In this document: one piece after another, positions 8,810 through 17,993 of the stretch
How positions within the stretch are numbered: position 1 is the first letter of the stretch
Layout: every line of letters begins with the position of its first letter
Assembly (NCBI RefSeq): GCF_014698475.1
Contig: NZ_JACJTB010000001.1
Coordinates: 248,001-312,000, forward strand
From: Nostoc spongiaeforme FACHB-130
GTDB lineage: Bacteria; Cyanobacteriota; Cyanobacteriia; Cyanobacteriales; Nostocaceae
Length of the DNA: 64,000 bases
Direction: 5' to 3'
Program-made: the position numbers and the translations under genes
The notes under the pieces: model-generated
The model's database searches: none
The model's input: the letters and a program-made list of their open reading frames with translations, nothing else
What the model was told of the DNA's origin: nothing

Positions 8810-11800
8810 ATGGATAAACAATACTCTAATTTATCACCAGCAAAAAAAGCTCTTTTAGAAAAATGGAAAGGGGGAAAACTTAAAGCGGATGTTATTCCTA
8901 AGCGCCAAAATATTTCAAATATACCCTTATCTTTTTCGCAACAAAGACTATGGTTTATTGATCAGCTTTATCATGGGAGTGATTTCTACAATATTCCTCT
9001 TGCTTTTCATATCCAAGGAAATTTAAATATTCCCTCCCTTGAGCAAAGTTTAAATGATATTCTTAAGCGTCATGAAGTGTGGCGGACAAATTTTAAGGTT
9101 GTAAATGGAGAACCAGTCCAAGAAATTAAGAACCAATTAAATTGGGAATTATCGATTATTAACTGTGAACATTTATCTCGTAAAAATTGGGAATCGGAAG
9201 TTAAATTATTGGCGGCGGAATTCGCCAGAAAGCCTTTTAACTTAGCGAAAGAATTGTTAGTTAGGGCGAATTTATTGCGCTTGAGTGCAGAATCACATAT
9301 TTTGCTGGTGACTATGCACCATATTATTACCGATGGCTGGTCTTGTGGGGTATTTTTGCGGGAGTTATCCGCGCTGTATGGGGCTTTTTCGACAAATCAA
9401 CCGCCAAGCTTACCAGAACTTCCAATACAGTATGCGGATTTTGCCATTTGGCAACGCGATCGCCTGCAAGGTGAATTACTCGCCAATCAATTACAATATT
9501 GGCAAGCACAACTCCAGGGTGAGTTACCTGTATTACAACTACCTACAGACCGTCCACGACCTCAAATTAGTAATTTTGCTGGGGCGAAGCAATATTTTAG
9601 ATTATCAAAATCTCTGACAAATGCCCTCAAACAATTAAGTCAGCAAACAGATACAACTTTATTTATGAGTTTGTTGGCGGCGTTTAATATCCTTTTATAC
9701 CGCTACACAAATCAAGCAGATATCTTAATTGGTTCGCCCATTGCTAACCGCAACCGTCCAGAATTAGAAGGAATGCTGGGTTTATTTGTCAATACTTTAG
9801 TATTGCGTAATAACCTCAGTGGAAATCCTAGTTTTCGGGAATTTTTACATCGAGTCCGAGAAGTAACTCTGGGTGCATACTCTCATCAAGATTTACCATT
9901 TGAGATGCTAGTAGAACAATTGCAACCAGAACGCGACTTAAGCCGAAATCCCCTTTATGAAGTCATGTTTGTGTTGCAAAATACGCCTAGCACTGTGGAG
10001 GAAGTAGCGGGGTTAACTTTGCAAACTTTAGAGTTTGATAGCGGGACATCTCAATTAGATATCTTTCTTTCTATGTCTGAATCTGAAACAGGATTAACAG
10101 GCTTTTTGGAATATAATACTGACATTTTTGATGCGTCAACCATTACAAAATTTATCAATCATTTTCAAACTTTATTAATAAATATCATTGCTAATCCAGA
10201 ACAGCGCCTGAGCGAATTATCGCTGTTAACAACTTCAGAGCAAGAACAACTATTATATAAGTTTAATCAAACTCATACAGATTATTCCCAAACTGCATCT
10301 CTACATCAATTATTTGAGCAGCAAGTTGAACTCACACCAGATTCCATCGCCTTAATTAGCGAGTTTGAACAAATTACTTATCGTCAACTAAACCAAAGAG
10401 TTAATCAGCTTGGACATTTTTTACAAAAACAAGGTGTCACACCCGCAACTTTGGTAGCTCTATGTCTGGAACGCGATATAGATATGGTAGTGGGGATTTT
10501 AGCTATTCTCAAAGCTGGTGGTACATATATTCCCCTAGATCCGAGTTATCCAGTAGAGCGGTTAAATTTTATGCTCTCTGATTCCCAAGCAGAACTGTTA
10601 ATTACCAAGCAAGCAATATTAGAAAAACTATCATTATCTGCGGCTAAAATTATTTGCTTAGATACTCATCAAGAAGAACTGGCGCGGGAAAGTACAGAAA
10701 ATCCGATTCACATTTATTCCTCGGATGATATTGCTTATATTATCTATACTTCTGGTTCCACGGGTAAACCTAAAGGTGTTCTTGGCACTCATCGCGGTAC
10801 AGTCAATGGCTTACACTGGTTATGGAAAACCTATCCTTTTAAGTCAGGAGAAGTTTGTTGTCAAAAAACAGCTATTAGTTTTGTTGATTCTGTCTGGGAA
10901 ATTTTTGCGCCTTTACTACAAGGTATTCCCACAGTCATTATCAGCAATACAACTTTGTTAGATCCACAATTATTCATCGAATCTCTAGCACATCACAAAG
11001 TTAGTCGAATTATCCTTGTACCTTCATTACTCCGGTTAATTCTAGATAATTATAACCATCTGATTCATAAATTATCACATCTCAAATTCTGGATAACGAG
11101 TGGAGAAGCATTATCGATTAAATTGGTGCAGGGTTTCCGTGAATTAATGCCATTTGCCAAGTTAATTAACCTTTATGGTTCATCGGAAGTTTCGGCAAAT
11201 GCAACTTACTACGATACTAGTTTATTACCAAATCAAGCCCAGAATGTACCTATCGGTCGTCCAATTAATAACACCAAAACTTATGTTTTAAATAGTGATT
11301 TGCAACCCACACCAATAGGAGTAGTGGGAGAACTGTATATTGGCGGTGATGGGTTGGCGAAGGGATATTTATATCGTCCAGATTTAAGCAAAGAAAAATT
11401 CATTGATCATCCTTGGATGGCTGGATATAAACTTTATAAAACAGGCGATTTAGTGAGATATTTATCCGATGGCAATTTGGAATATTTAGGCCGCCGTGAT
11501 GAACAAATAAAAATCAGGGGTTTCCGAGTAGAATTAGGAGAAATAGCAAGTGCGATCGCACAACACCCAAATGTCCAAGAAGCGGTTGTGATTACGAGCA
11601 ATGAGCATCCCGAAAATATCCGCTTGCTTGCCTATATTGTTACCGATAAGCCAGATATAATTCCCGAATTATCATCTTATTTGCAACATAAATTACCTAA
11701 TTATATGTTGCCTTCAGCTTTTATTTTACTGGATGCTCTGCCACTTACACCTAATGGTAAAGTCAACAAAGCTGCCCTACCCCAAACTGATATTATCCAG

Positions 11801-12916
11801 CAAAATTCCCAGATATCAAAAATAGCTGCCCGAAATTTTAACGAATTAGCTTTAGTGAAAATTTGGGAAAATATCTTAAACACTCATCCTATCGGCATCA
11901 AAGATAACTTTTTTGAATTAGGCGGACATTCCTTTTTAGCTGTACGTGTGATGGCGCAAATTTATGATAAATTTGGACATAATCTTCCTTTATCAACTTT
12001 ATTTGAAAACCCAACAATTGAAGAACTAGCTGAAATTGTTAATCAACCATTCCGAGAAACTTCTAATTCTCCTTTGGTAGCCATTAACTCGGCTGGTAAT
12101 CAGCTACCTTTCTTCTGTATACATGGTGCTGGCGGTAATATTAGCCCCTATTTTAAATTATCAAGAATCTTGGGCGAGGATTATCCATTTTATGGATTAG
12201 AATATAAGCCAGACCCCGAACAACCTGATATAATTTCCGTAGAAAAACTAGCAACTCGCTACCTCAAAGAAATTCGCCAACTCCAACCAAATGGCCCCTA
12301 TCTTTTAGGCGGACATTGTTACGGTGGAATGCTGGCTTTTGAAATAGCCCAGCAACTGCAAAAGCAAGGTCAAAAAGTAGGTTTGGTGGCAATTATCGAT
12401 GCCATCTTACCAGAAACAAGCATTCAAACAACCCCTGATGATGATGCCAAGTTTTTGCTGCGTTTGGCGGAAGAAACAAAAATTTGGAATGGCATAAATT
12501 TATCGCTATCTTTTGAAGAAATGCGAGATTTATCACTCCATGAGCAATTTAATTTAATCAATCAAAAAGCCAACTTTATTTTTTCAGAAGCTGAGATTCA
12601 AGATTTTTTACATCATTATAAAGTTTTCAAAGCTAATGTCCAAGCGATGCGAAATTATGTACCGCAAGTTTATCCTGATGCCTTAACTATCTTACGAGCC
12701 GAAGAAGAAATTATTCATGATTTTGACAATCCTGAATGGACTACTAATGACCCCTTCTTAGGTTGGGATAAATATGGCAGTGCATCTACGCAAGTGATTG
12801 AAATTCCTGGCAATCATTTCTCAATTTTACTAGAACCTCATATTCATGAATTAGCCAAACAATTAAAAATTTGTATTGATGATGCTGTTTGTAATTTCAC
12901 CATGTCAAAGGAGTAA
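8810..12916 (+). CDS. Non-ribosomal peptide synthetase C-A-PCP-TE with beta-alanine-type A domain
   Basis: 1368 aa. The condensation domain (about 45-470) has an intact HHIITDG (170-176). The A domain (about 490-1000) has YTSGSTGKPKG and YKTGDL, but the A4 core reads FVDSVWE. V692-D693 replace the F-D-A arrangement, removing the Asp that normally binds an alpha-amino group. My hand-read pocket is V-D-W-I-I-S-L-A-N-K, close to the beta-alanine code VDWVISLADK known from bleomycin and cryptophycin synthetases. The PCP Ser is 1041. The terminal thioesterase (about 1100-1365) has GHCYG, so the nucleophile is Cys1170 rather than Ser; His1336 is the likely catalytic His. The protein probably condenses the PKS-bound chain with beta-alanine and releases it by hydrolysis or cyclisation. 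The P450 starts 10 bp downstream, so the two are likely co-transcribed. Confidence 0.94.
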   Translation: MDKQYSNLSPAKKALLEKWKGGKLKADVIPKRQNISNIPLSFSQQRLWFIDQLYHGSDFYNIPLAFHIQGNLNIPSLEQSLNDILKRHEVWRTNFKVVNGEPVQEIKNQLNWELSIINCEHLSRKNWESEVKLLAAEFARKPFNLAKELLVRANLLRLSAESHILLVTMHHIITDGWSCGVFLRELSALYGAFSTNQPPSLPELPIQYADFAIWQRDRLQGELLANQLQYWQAQLQGELPVLQLPTDRPRPQISNFAGAKQYFRLSKSLTNALKQLSQQTDTTLFMSLLAAFNILLYRYTNQADILIGSPIANRNRPELEGMLGLFVNTLVLRNNLSGNPSFREFLHRVREVTLGAYSHQDLPFEMLVEQLQPERDLSRNPLYEVMFVLQNTPSTVEEVAGLTLQTLEFDSGTSQLDIFLSMSESETGLTGFLEYNTDIFDASTITKFINHFQTLLINIIANPEQRLSELSLLTTSEQEQLLYKFNQTHTDYSQTASLHQLFEQQVELTPDSIALISEFEQITYRQLNQRVNQLGHFLQKQGVTPATLVALCLERDIDMVVGILAILKAGGTYIPLDPSYPVERLNFMLSDSQAELLITKQAILEKLSLSAAKIICLDTHQEELARESTENPIHIYSSDDIAYIIYTSGSTGKPKGVLGTHRGTVNGLHWLWKTYPFKSGEVCCQKTAISFVDSVWEIFAPLLQGIPTVIISNTTLLDPQLFIESLAHHKVSRIILVPSLLRLILDNYNHLIHKLSHLKFWITSGEALSIKLVQGFRELMPFAKLINLYGSSEVSANATYYDTSLLPNQAQNVPIGRPINNTKTYVLNSDLQPTPIGVVGELYIGGDGLAKGYLYRPDLSKEKFIDHPWMAGYKLYKTGDLVRYLSDGNLEYLGRRDEQIKIRGFRVELGEIASAIAQHPNVQEAVVITSNEHPENIRLLAYIVTDKPDIIPELSSYLQHKLPNYMLPSAFILLDALPLTPNGKVNKAALPQTDIIQQNSQISKIAARNFNELALVKIWENILNTHPIGIKDNFFELGGHSFLAVRVMAQIYDKFGHNLPLSTLFENPTIEELAEIVNQPFRETSNSPLVAINSAGNQLPFFCIHGAGGNISPYFKLSRILGEDYPFYGLEYKPDPEQPDIISVEKLATRYLKEIRQLQPNGPYLLGGHCYGGMLAFEIAQQLQKQGQKVGLVAIIDAILPETSIQTTPDDDAKFLLRLAEETKIWNGINLSLSFEEMRDLSLHEQFNLINQKANFIFSEAEIQDFLHHYKVFKANVQAMRNYVPQVYPDALTILRAEEEIIHDFDNPEWTTNDPFLGWDKYGSASTQVIEIPGNHFSILLEPHIHELAKQLKICIDDAVCNFTMSKE

Positions 12917-12925
12917 AAGAGGCTG

Positions 12926-14305
12926 ATGAAACTACCACCTGGGCCAAAAACTCCTGCTTGGTTGCTGGCTTTGCAATTCGAGGCTGATTTCTTTGGCTAT
13001 ATGGATACTATTTATCAACGTTATGGTGACATTGTGACTGTAATGTTTGATTCAATACCGACAATTTACGTGAGTAATCCTTCTGGAATCAAGGAGATTT
13101 TTACCCATACTAAAGAAGTTGTAGCGAAGGGAGAATTAAACCAAAATTTTGCTTTATTAACAGGAGAGCAAGGAGTTTTACAAATAGATGGATTACGTCA
13201 TAAAAATCGACGCAAGCTGTTAATGTCGGCTTTTCATGGTGAACGGATGCAAGCCTGTGGGAAACGCATCTGCGAACTAACAGCAAGAATCATGAATCAA
13301 CAAACAATTGGCAAACCTTTTCTGGCTTACTCAGCTTTAGAAGAAATTACTTTGGCGGTAGGTATAGAGGTAGTAATGGGATTGCGTGAAGGAGAACGCT
13401 ATGAACAAGTAAAACATTTATTCGCTGCTGTGTTTAAACATGAACTCTCGCCACTGGTACAACTGCTGGCAAAACTACCCTTTTGGGGATGGAATTTAGG
13501 GAGGTGGAGTCCCCAAGGAAATTTGCTTTCCCTGCGAGAAGAAATGTTTCAAGTGTTGTCGGATGAAGTAAAAGCACGCCGCCAGCAAGCAGATTTATCG
13601 CGCACTGATATTCTCTCAGATTTGGTATTAGCTAGTGATGAGATGGGGGAAGCGATCGCAGATGAAGAAATCCGAGACTTATTAATTTCACCTATCGGCG
13701 CGGCGCAAGGTGCTTCAGCCACAGCGATCGCTTGGGCTTTGTACTGGATTCACCGTTTACCTGAAGTGTGCGATCGCCTGCGGGAAGAACTTACCAGCCT
13801 TGGCGAAAACCCAGATATCACCAGTATCTTAGCCTTACCTTATCTCAACGCTGTTTGTAACGAGGTTTTACGCATTTACCCCACTCAACTGTTTGCATTT
13901 CCCCGGATTGTAGAATCCCCACTAGAAATTATGGGCTATCAATTGAGTCCGGGAACTATATTAATTGCCAATATTTATTCTACACATCAGCGCGAAGATT
14001 TATACCCAGAACCAAAACAATTTAAACCAGAAAGATTTCTAGAAAAACAATTTTCTACCTACGAATTTTTACCCTTTGGTGGTGGTTCCCGTGTTTGTAT
14101 TGGTGGTACATTTGCTTTATTTGAAATGAAATTAGTATTGGCAACAATTCTTACACGCTATCAATTAAAGCTCGTGAGTCAACAACCAGAAAAGCCAAAA
14201 TTTGATGGTCTTCTTTGTTATCCTGCTAGTGGCGTAAAGATGATTGTATCTGCTCAAAATCAACATCAGCAACCGTCGGTATCTCTTGTTTCGGGTAGGT
14301 TTTAG
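12926..14305 (+). CDS. Cytochrome P450, CYP110-like
   Basis: 459 aa. The N-terminus MKLPPGPK and the overall pattern match the cyanobacterial CYP110 group. The haem loop FGGGSRVCIG carries the axial Cys391 and the K-helix ExxR is NEVLR. The I-helix is unusual: where the family has AGHETTA, this protein reads AAQGASA (259-265). The acid and alcohol residues used for dioxygen protonation are replaced by Gly262 and Ala263, so either the activation mechanism is altered or the enzyme does something other than ordinary hydroxylation. It lies 10 bp after the NRPS stop and so is probably a tailoring enzyme for the peptide-polyketide. Substrate unknown. Confidence 0.92.
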   Translation: MKLPPGPKTPAWLLALQFEADFFGYMDTIYQRYGDIVTVMFDSIPTIYVSNPSGIKEIFTHTKEVVAKGELNQNFALLTGEQGVLQIDGLRHKNRRKLLMSAFHGERMQACGKRICELTARIMNQQTIGKPFLAYSALEEITLAVGIEVVMGLREGERYEQVKHLFAAVFKHELSPLVQLLAKLPFWGWNLGRWSPQGNLLSLREEMFQVLSDEVKARRQQADLSRTDILSDLVLASDEMGEAIADEEIRDLLISPIGAAQGASATAIAWALYWIHRLPEVCDRLREELTSLGENPDITSILALPYLNAVCNEVLRIYPTQLFAFPRIVESPLEIMGYQLSPGTILIANIYSTHQREDLYPEPKQFKPERFLEKQFSTYEFLPFGGGSRVCIGGTFALFEMKLVLATILTRYQLKLVSQQPEKPKFDGLLCYPASGVKMIVSAQNQHQQPSVSLVSGRF

Positions 14306-14358
14306 ACATGATGCAGAAAAGGGAGACAAGGGAGAAAGATGCTTGTAAATCATTTAAT

Positions 14359-14428
14359 AGGACTTACGTAATAACTCTCTTCAACTCTTATCTCCTCTTC
14401 GCGCCCTTTGCGTCCTTTGCGGTTCGTT
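14359..14428 (-). repeat. Dispersed intergenic repeat R1, copy 4
   Basis: Reverse-complement copy with GGACTTACGTAATAACTCTC and CCTTTGCGGTTCGTTT ends. It separates the P450 from the next gene. Confidence 0.75.
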
Positions 14429-14496
14429 TTATCATACTTATTATTTATACAGTAATTGGGAAATCAAAAATATATTTTATATTGGAGTAATTAATC

Positions 14497-15378
14497 ATGA
14501 ATCAAAGTCATAAAGGCTCAATTGTCATCACAGGAACATCAACAGGTCTTGGTCGAGCCGCCGCACTTTTTCTAGACAAAAAAGGATATCAAGTTTTTGC
14601 CGGAGTCCGCACCGAAAAAGATGCGGAGTCACTCAAACAAGCTGCATCTGGTAATTTAATACCAATCATTTTAGACATCACCAAACCAGAACAAATTAAA
14701 TCAGCTTTGGATTTTGTTTCATTAGCAGTTGGCGAACAAGGATTATTTGCTTTAATTAATAATGCTGTTGTCGCTGCTAATGGAGCAATTGAATGTACAA
14801 CCATCGAAGATATTAGATTAAACTTTGAAGTCAATGTGATTGGTCAAATCGCCGTGACTCAAGCATTTTTACCAATGCTACGCAAAGCTAAGGGCAGAAT
14901 CATCAATATTAGTGGTGTTTGTGGCAGAGTTGCTGTACCATATTTTGGGATTTTATCAGCAACAAAAGCCGCCTTGGAATCGCTGACAGATTGTTTAAGA
15001 ATGGAGTTAAAATCTAGCGGCGTTGAAGTGCTTTCGATATTGCCAGCCGATGCCTTAATAACCCCAGAACAAGCAGATAAACAAGAACTAAATTATCAAA
15101 AAACATTGGCTAATATTTCACCAGAACATCAAGCTTTGTATGGCAAAAATCATAAAATTCATATAGACAATGTTATCAAGCATAATCGGGAAATCGGCTC
15201 ACCCCTGGAGACTGTAACCGAGGTAATTTTAGAAGCTTTAGAAGCGAAAAAGCCAAAAAGACAATATTTCCCCACTAAATATCCTTGGTCATTAAGGCTA
15301 TTTGCAATATACAAAAGACTGCTACCATATCAATATTTTCATGATCAAATCTACTTTAAGAGCTTCAACTATGATTAG
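14497..15378 (+). CDS. Short-chain dehydrogenase/reductase lacking the catalytic Tyr
   Basis: 293 aa, with GGAG 10 nt before ATG. The N-terminal Rossmann motif TGTSTGLG is intact and an NNA-type motif (INNAV) follows. The catalytic Ser lies in ISGVCGR. The Y-x-x-x-K motif reads LSATK: Leu153 replaces the Tyr while Lys157 remains; the nearest Tyr is 149, eight residues before the Lys. A standard proton relay is therefore not available, so the enzyme may be inactive, use another acid, or bind rather than reduce its ligand. It overlaps the following gene by 8 bp, so both are in the cluster operon. Confidence 0.85.
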   Translation: MNQSHKGSIVITGTSTGLGRAAALFLDKKGYQVFAGVRTEKDAESLKQAASGNLIPIILDITKPEQIKSALDFVSLAVGEQGLFALINNAVVAANGAIECTTIEDIRLNFEVNVIGQIAVTQAFLPMLRKAKGRIINISGVCGRVAVPYFGILSATKAALESLTDCLRMELKSSGVEVLSILPADALITPEQADKQELNYQKTLANISPEHQALYGKNHKIHIDNVIKHNREIGSPLETVTEVILEALEAKKPKRQYFPTKYPWSLRLFAIYKRLLPYQYFHDQIYFKSFNYD

Positions 15379-16384
15379 CAACACAATAGATTGCCGTTTT
15401 TGTTCTTTAGTTTCTAAAGCTAATAAAGAAGATCCCATTGGTACAGCCATAACTTGCGACCATTGGCTAATTATGGAAGCTCCCCAACCTTGGCCGCAAG
15501 AAATTTATCAACAAAACCCCACTATCAAATCATTAATTAGTGCATATCAGGAGTTAGTTTTTAAATATAAAATTCAGTTGAAACCAGTATTAATCGCCCC
15601 TGACCGCGAGTATTCTGAACCTGGTTTAACTCGTATACTTTACTACTATCGTCCTGCACATTTGTTTTCTAAGTTTGAAAAACAGGAATTTATTGTTCCT
15701 GAAAATCAAGCTGCCGCTTTAGTAACAGCAATATTTCAGCAGTTAATACAAAAACCCAATAATTTATCAGATTTTCAAAAATATCAACAACAAACAAGTC
15801 ATATTCGTGAATTAATGATTTGTACCCATGCTCAAGTAGACCTAGCTTGTGGGAGATTTGGTAATCCTTTATATCGGCAACTACGCAAACAATATGCTCC
15901 TATTAGCAACGGAAACTTAAGAGTCTGGCAATCATCTCATTTTGGTGGTCATCAGTTTGCGCCAACTCTTATTGATTTACCACAAGGATATTTCTGGGGA
16001 CATCTGGAGTCATCTGTATTAGATTTACTAGTGGAACAAAATAATTCAGTTCTGGGTTTGCGTCCATACTACCGAGGATGGGCAGGTTTAAACCAACTTG
16101 AGCAAATTGCCGAACGTGAAATTTGGATGCAGTTTGGTTGGAGTTGGCTGAATTATTTAAAAGCAGGAAAAGTACTAGCAATGGAAAAAGTTGCGGAAGA
16201 ATGTCAGCCTGACTGGGCAGAAGTTCAAATTGATTTTATAGATCCTCATACTCAAACAAAAGGTAGCTATCAAGTCAGAATAGAAACCTGCGGTGAAGTG
16301 ATGAGTGCATGTAACTCAGCAACAGTCATGGAATTAGAACCAGTTAAGCAGTATCGCGTTAGTCAGTTGGTTAGGCTGGAGTAA
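15371..16384 (+). CDS. Sucrase/ferredoxin-like (thioredoxin-fold [2Fe-2S]) protein
   Basis: 337 aa from the ATG at 15371; earlier in-frame ATG codons at 15341 and in the preceding gene are less likely. The N-terminus has CRFC and the family segment ITCDHWLIMEAPQPWP. The central domain has CTHAQVDLACGRFG and SSHFGGHQFAP, the pattern of the sucrase/ferredoxin-like family (Suc_Fer-like), whose thioredoxin-fold domain can carry a [2Fe-2S] cluster. Function is not established. It is translationally coupled to the upstream SDR and lies just after a P450, so an electron-transfer role to the P450 is possible but unproven. Confidence 0.8.
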   Translation: MISNTIDCRFCSLVSKANKEDPIGTAITCDHWLIMEAPQPWPQEIYQQNPTIKSLISAYQELVFKYKIQLKPVLIAPDREYSEPGLTRILYYYRPAHLFSKFEKQEFIVPENQAAALVTAIFQQLIQKPNNLSDFQKYQQQTSHIRELMICTHAQVDLACGRFGNPLYRQLRKQYAPISNGNLRVWQSSHFGGHQFAPTLIDLPQGYFWGHLESSVLDLLVEQNNSVLGLRPYYRGWAGLNQLEQIAEREIWMQFGWSWLNYLKAGKVLAMEKVAEECQPDWAEVQIDFIDPHTQTKGSYQVRIETCGEVMSACNSATVMELEPVKQYRVSQLVRLE

Positions 16385-16549
16385 ATAAACATTTCACAAA
16401 TCCAATATCAAATTACAAAATAAATCTAATGTTTCGATTTTTTATCTAATCATTGGATCTAAAAAATTCAAGACTTTGGCAATCTCATAATGATGAGTAT
16501 TTCAGAGTTTTTGATAATAAAGTTCTGCAAGGATAATGTGAGGTAAATT

Positions 16550-16777
16550 ATGTATCAAAATGAGAAAGAAGACACAACAATCTACAAAGTTGTAGTTAAT
16601 CACGAAGAACAATATTCTATTTGGCCTTTAGAACGGGAAAATCCCCTTGGTTGGCAGGATGTTGGCAAAAATGGACTCAAACAAGAATGTTTAGATTACA
16701 TCAAAGAAGTTTGGACTGATATGAGGCCTCTTAGTCTCAGACAAAAAATGCACGCTACTTCTAGCAATATTCAGTAA
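16550..16777 (+). CDS. MbtH family NRPS chaperone
   Basis: 75 aa. It contains the conserved signature of MbtH proteins: [10 protein letters not shown] with its invariant Trp, a GW pair, then [19 protein letters not shown]. Such proteins bind adenylation domains and are needed for their folding or activity. GTGAGG sits 6 nt upstream of ATG. Its presence between tailoring genes supports that the two NRPS proteins at 0-12.9 kb belong to one active pathway. Confidence 0.96.
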   Translation: MYQNEKEDTTIYKVVVNHEEQYSIWPLERENPLGWQDVGKNGLKQECLDYIKEVWTDMRPLSLRQKMHATSSNIQ

Positions 16778-16883
16778 CTATGAGAAGTTGCAATTTATCA
16801 ATACTGTAGAAAAGTTGCACACAACATCTCTACAACAACCGATAAATTGCATTATCAACAATTTTAAAAAAAGGAGAATAGCG

Positions 16884-17771
16884 ATGGAAAAACAAACAAG
16901 AATATGGTTCATTACTGGTTGCTCCAGTGGTTTTGGTCGAGCCTTGGCAGAAACAGTACTGGAGAAGGGTGAAATAGTGGTGCTAACAGCACGAAACCCA
17001 CAGAAGTTAGAAGATTTAGCTGCAAGCTTTCCAGAACAGACATTGACATTGCAACTTGATGTCACAAAACCCGAACAAGTCAGAGAATCTGTCAAAAATG
17101 CGATCGCTCGCTTTGGCAGAATTGATATACTCGTCAACAACGCTGGGTGTGAAGTTGCTGGCATTCTAGAAGAAGTGAGTGATGATGCCATCAGACGGCA
17201 ATTTGAGACGAATTTTTTTGGTGTTATAGATATGCTGCGAGTTGTCATACCTTATATGCGTCAGCAGCGTAGTGGACATATTCTCAATATGTCATCAGCA
17301 GCTTGTTTTATGGCTGGTGCAGGCGGGGGAATTTATATCAGCAGCAAGTTAGCTTTAGAAGGAATTTCTGGCTGTTTAGCGAATGAAGTTGCCCACTTGG
17401 GAATCAAAGTCACAATGGTTGAACCTGGCGCATTCAGCACAGACTTTTTCAACAAATCTCATGTCTTAGTTGAAACTAAAATCCCAGAATATCAACCAAT
17501 CATTAAAGATATGAGCCAATGGATACAAGATGTCAAAGAGCAGAAAATTAAATTAATTGGTGATCCCAAAAAAGCTGCTCTAGCAATGATTAAAGTCGTT
17601 GATAGCGATGTCCCACCACTCAGATTAGCTTTGGGAAGCGATGCAGTAGAAGCCATTGATGGTGCATTGCAATTTATTAAAGAAGGATTGGACGCTTGGA
17701 AAGAAGTATCCACAAGTACCGATTTTGATGAAGTGGTAACAGATAAAATGCAAGTAGCTGCTGTTAATTAA
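16884..17771 (+). CDS. Short-chain dehydrogenase/reductase
   Basis: 295 aa from the ATG at 16884, chosen because AAAGGAG lies 8 nt upstream; a longer frame to 16788 has no ribosome site. It has TGCSSGFG for NAD(P) binding, DVTKPEQV, NNAG, the catalytic Ser in NMSSAA and an intact YISSK. The second half (VEPGAFSTDF) is typical of classical SDRs acting on ketones or alcohols. Unlike the SDR at 14.5 kb, this one has all catalytic residues. It probably modifies the cluster product, for example the unreduced keto group left by the PKS, but that is inference. Confidence 0.88.
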   Translation: MEKQTRIWFITGCSSGFGRALAETVLEKGEIVVLTARNPQKLEDLAASFPEQTLTLQLDVTKPEQVRESVKNAIARFGRIDILVNNAGCEVAGILEEVSDDAIRRQFETNFFGVIDMLRVVIPYMRQQRSGHILNMSSAACFMAGAGGGIYISSKLALEGISGCLANEVAHLGIKVTMVEPGAFSTDFFNKSHVLVETKIPEYQPIIKDMSQWIQDVKEQKIKLIGDPKKAALAMIKVVDSDVPPLRLALGSDAVEAIDGALQFIKEGLDAWKEVSTSTDFDEVVTDKMQVAAVN

Positions 17772-17890
17772 AGGGTTTATAGCCTTTCCTAGTTTGCTAA
17801 AGAAGCAAATTTATCTGTTTTCATCAGCGTTAATCTGCGTCCATCTGCGGTTAATTATTCTTGCTTGTATTTCACTAGGCGTTGCTGGTG

Positions 17891-17936
17891 AACCCGCGCA
17901 GGCGGGTTTAGTTTGTATAGCCGCGACTTCAGTCGC
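17891..17936 (+). repeat. REP-like hairpin repeat, copy A
   Basis: A small hairpin AACCCGCGCAGGCGGGTT is followed by GTTTGTATAGCCGCGACTTC and the complementary AGTCGC. The same layout, GTTTnTATAGCC followed by a variable hairpin, occurs at 48377-48430 and, reversed, at 24731-24772. Confidence 0.7.
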
Positions 17937-17993
17937 TTGGCGCAAGATGTCAATCAAGAACCATCAACCACCCTACAAAAATTACGATTTAGC

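Noticed and set aside
14308-14490. 60-codon frame after the P450
   Set aside because: Most of it is the R1 repeat read in one frame; start region is not supported.
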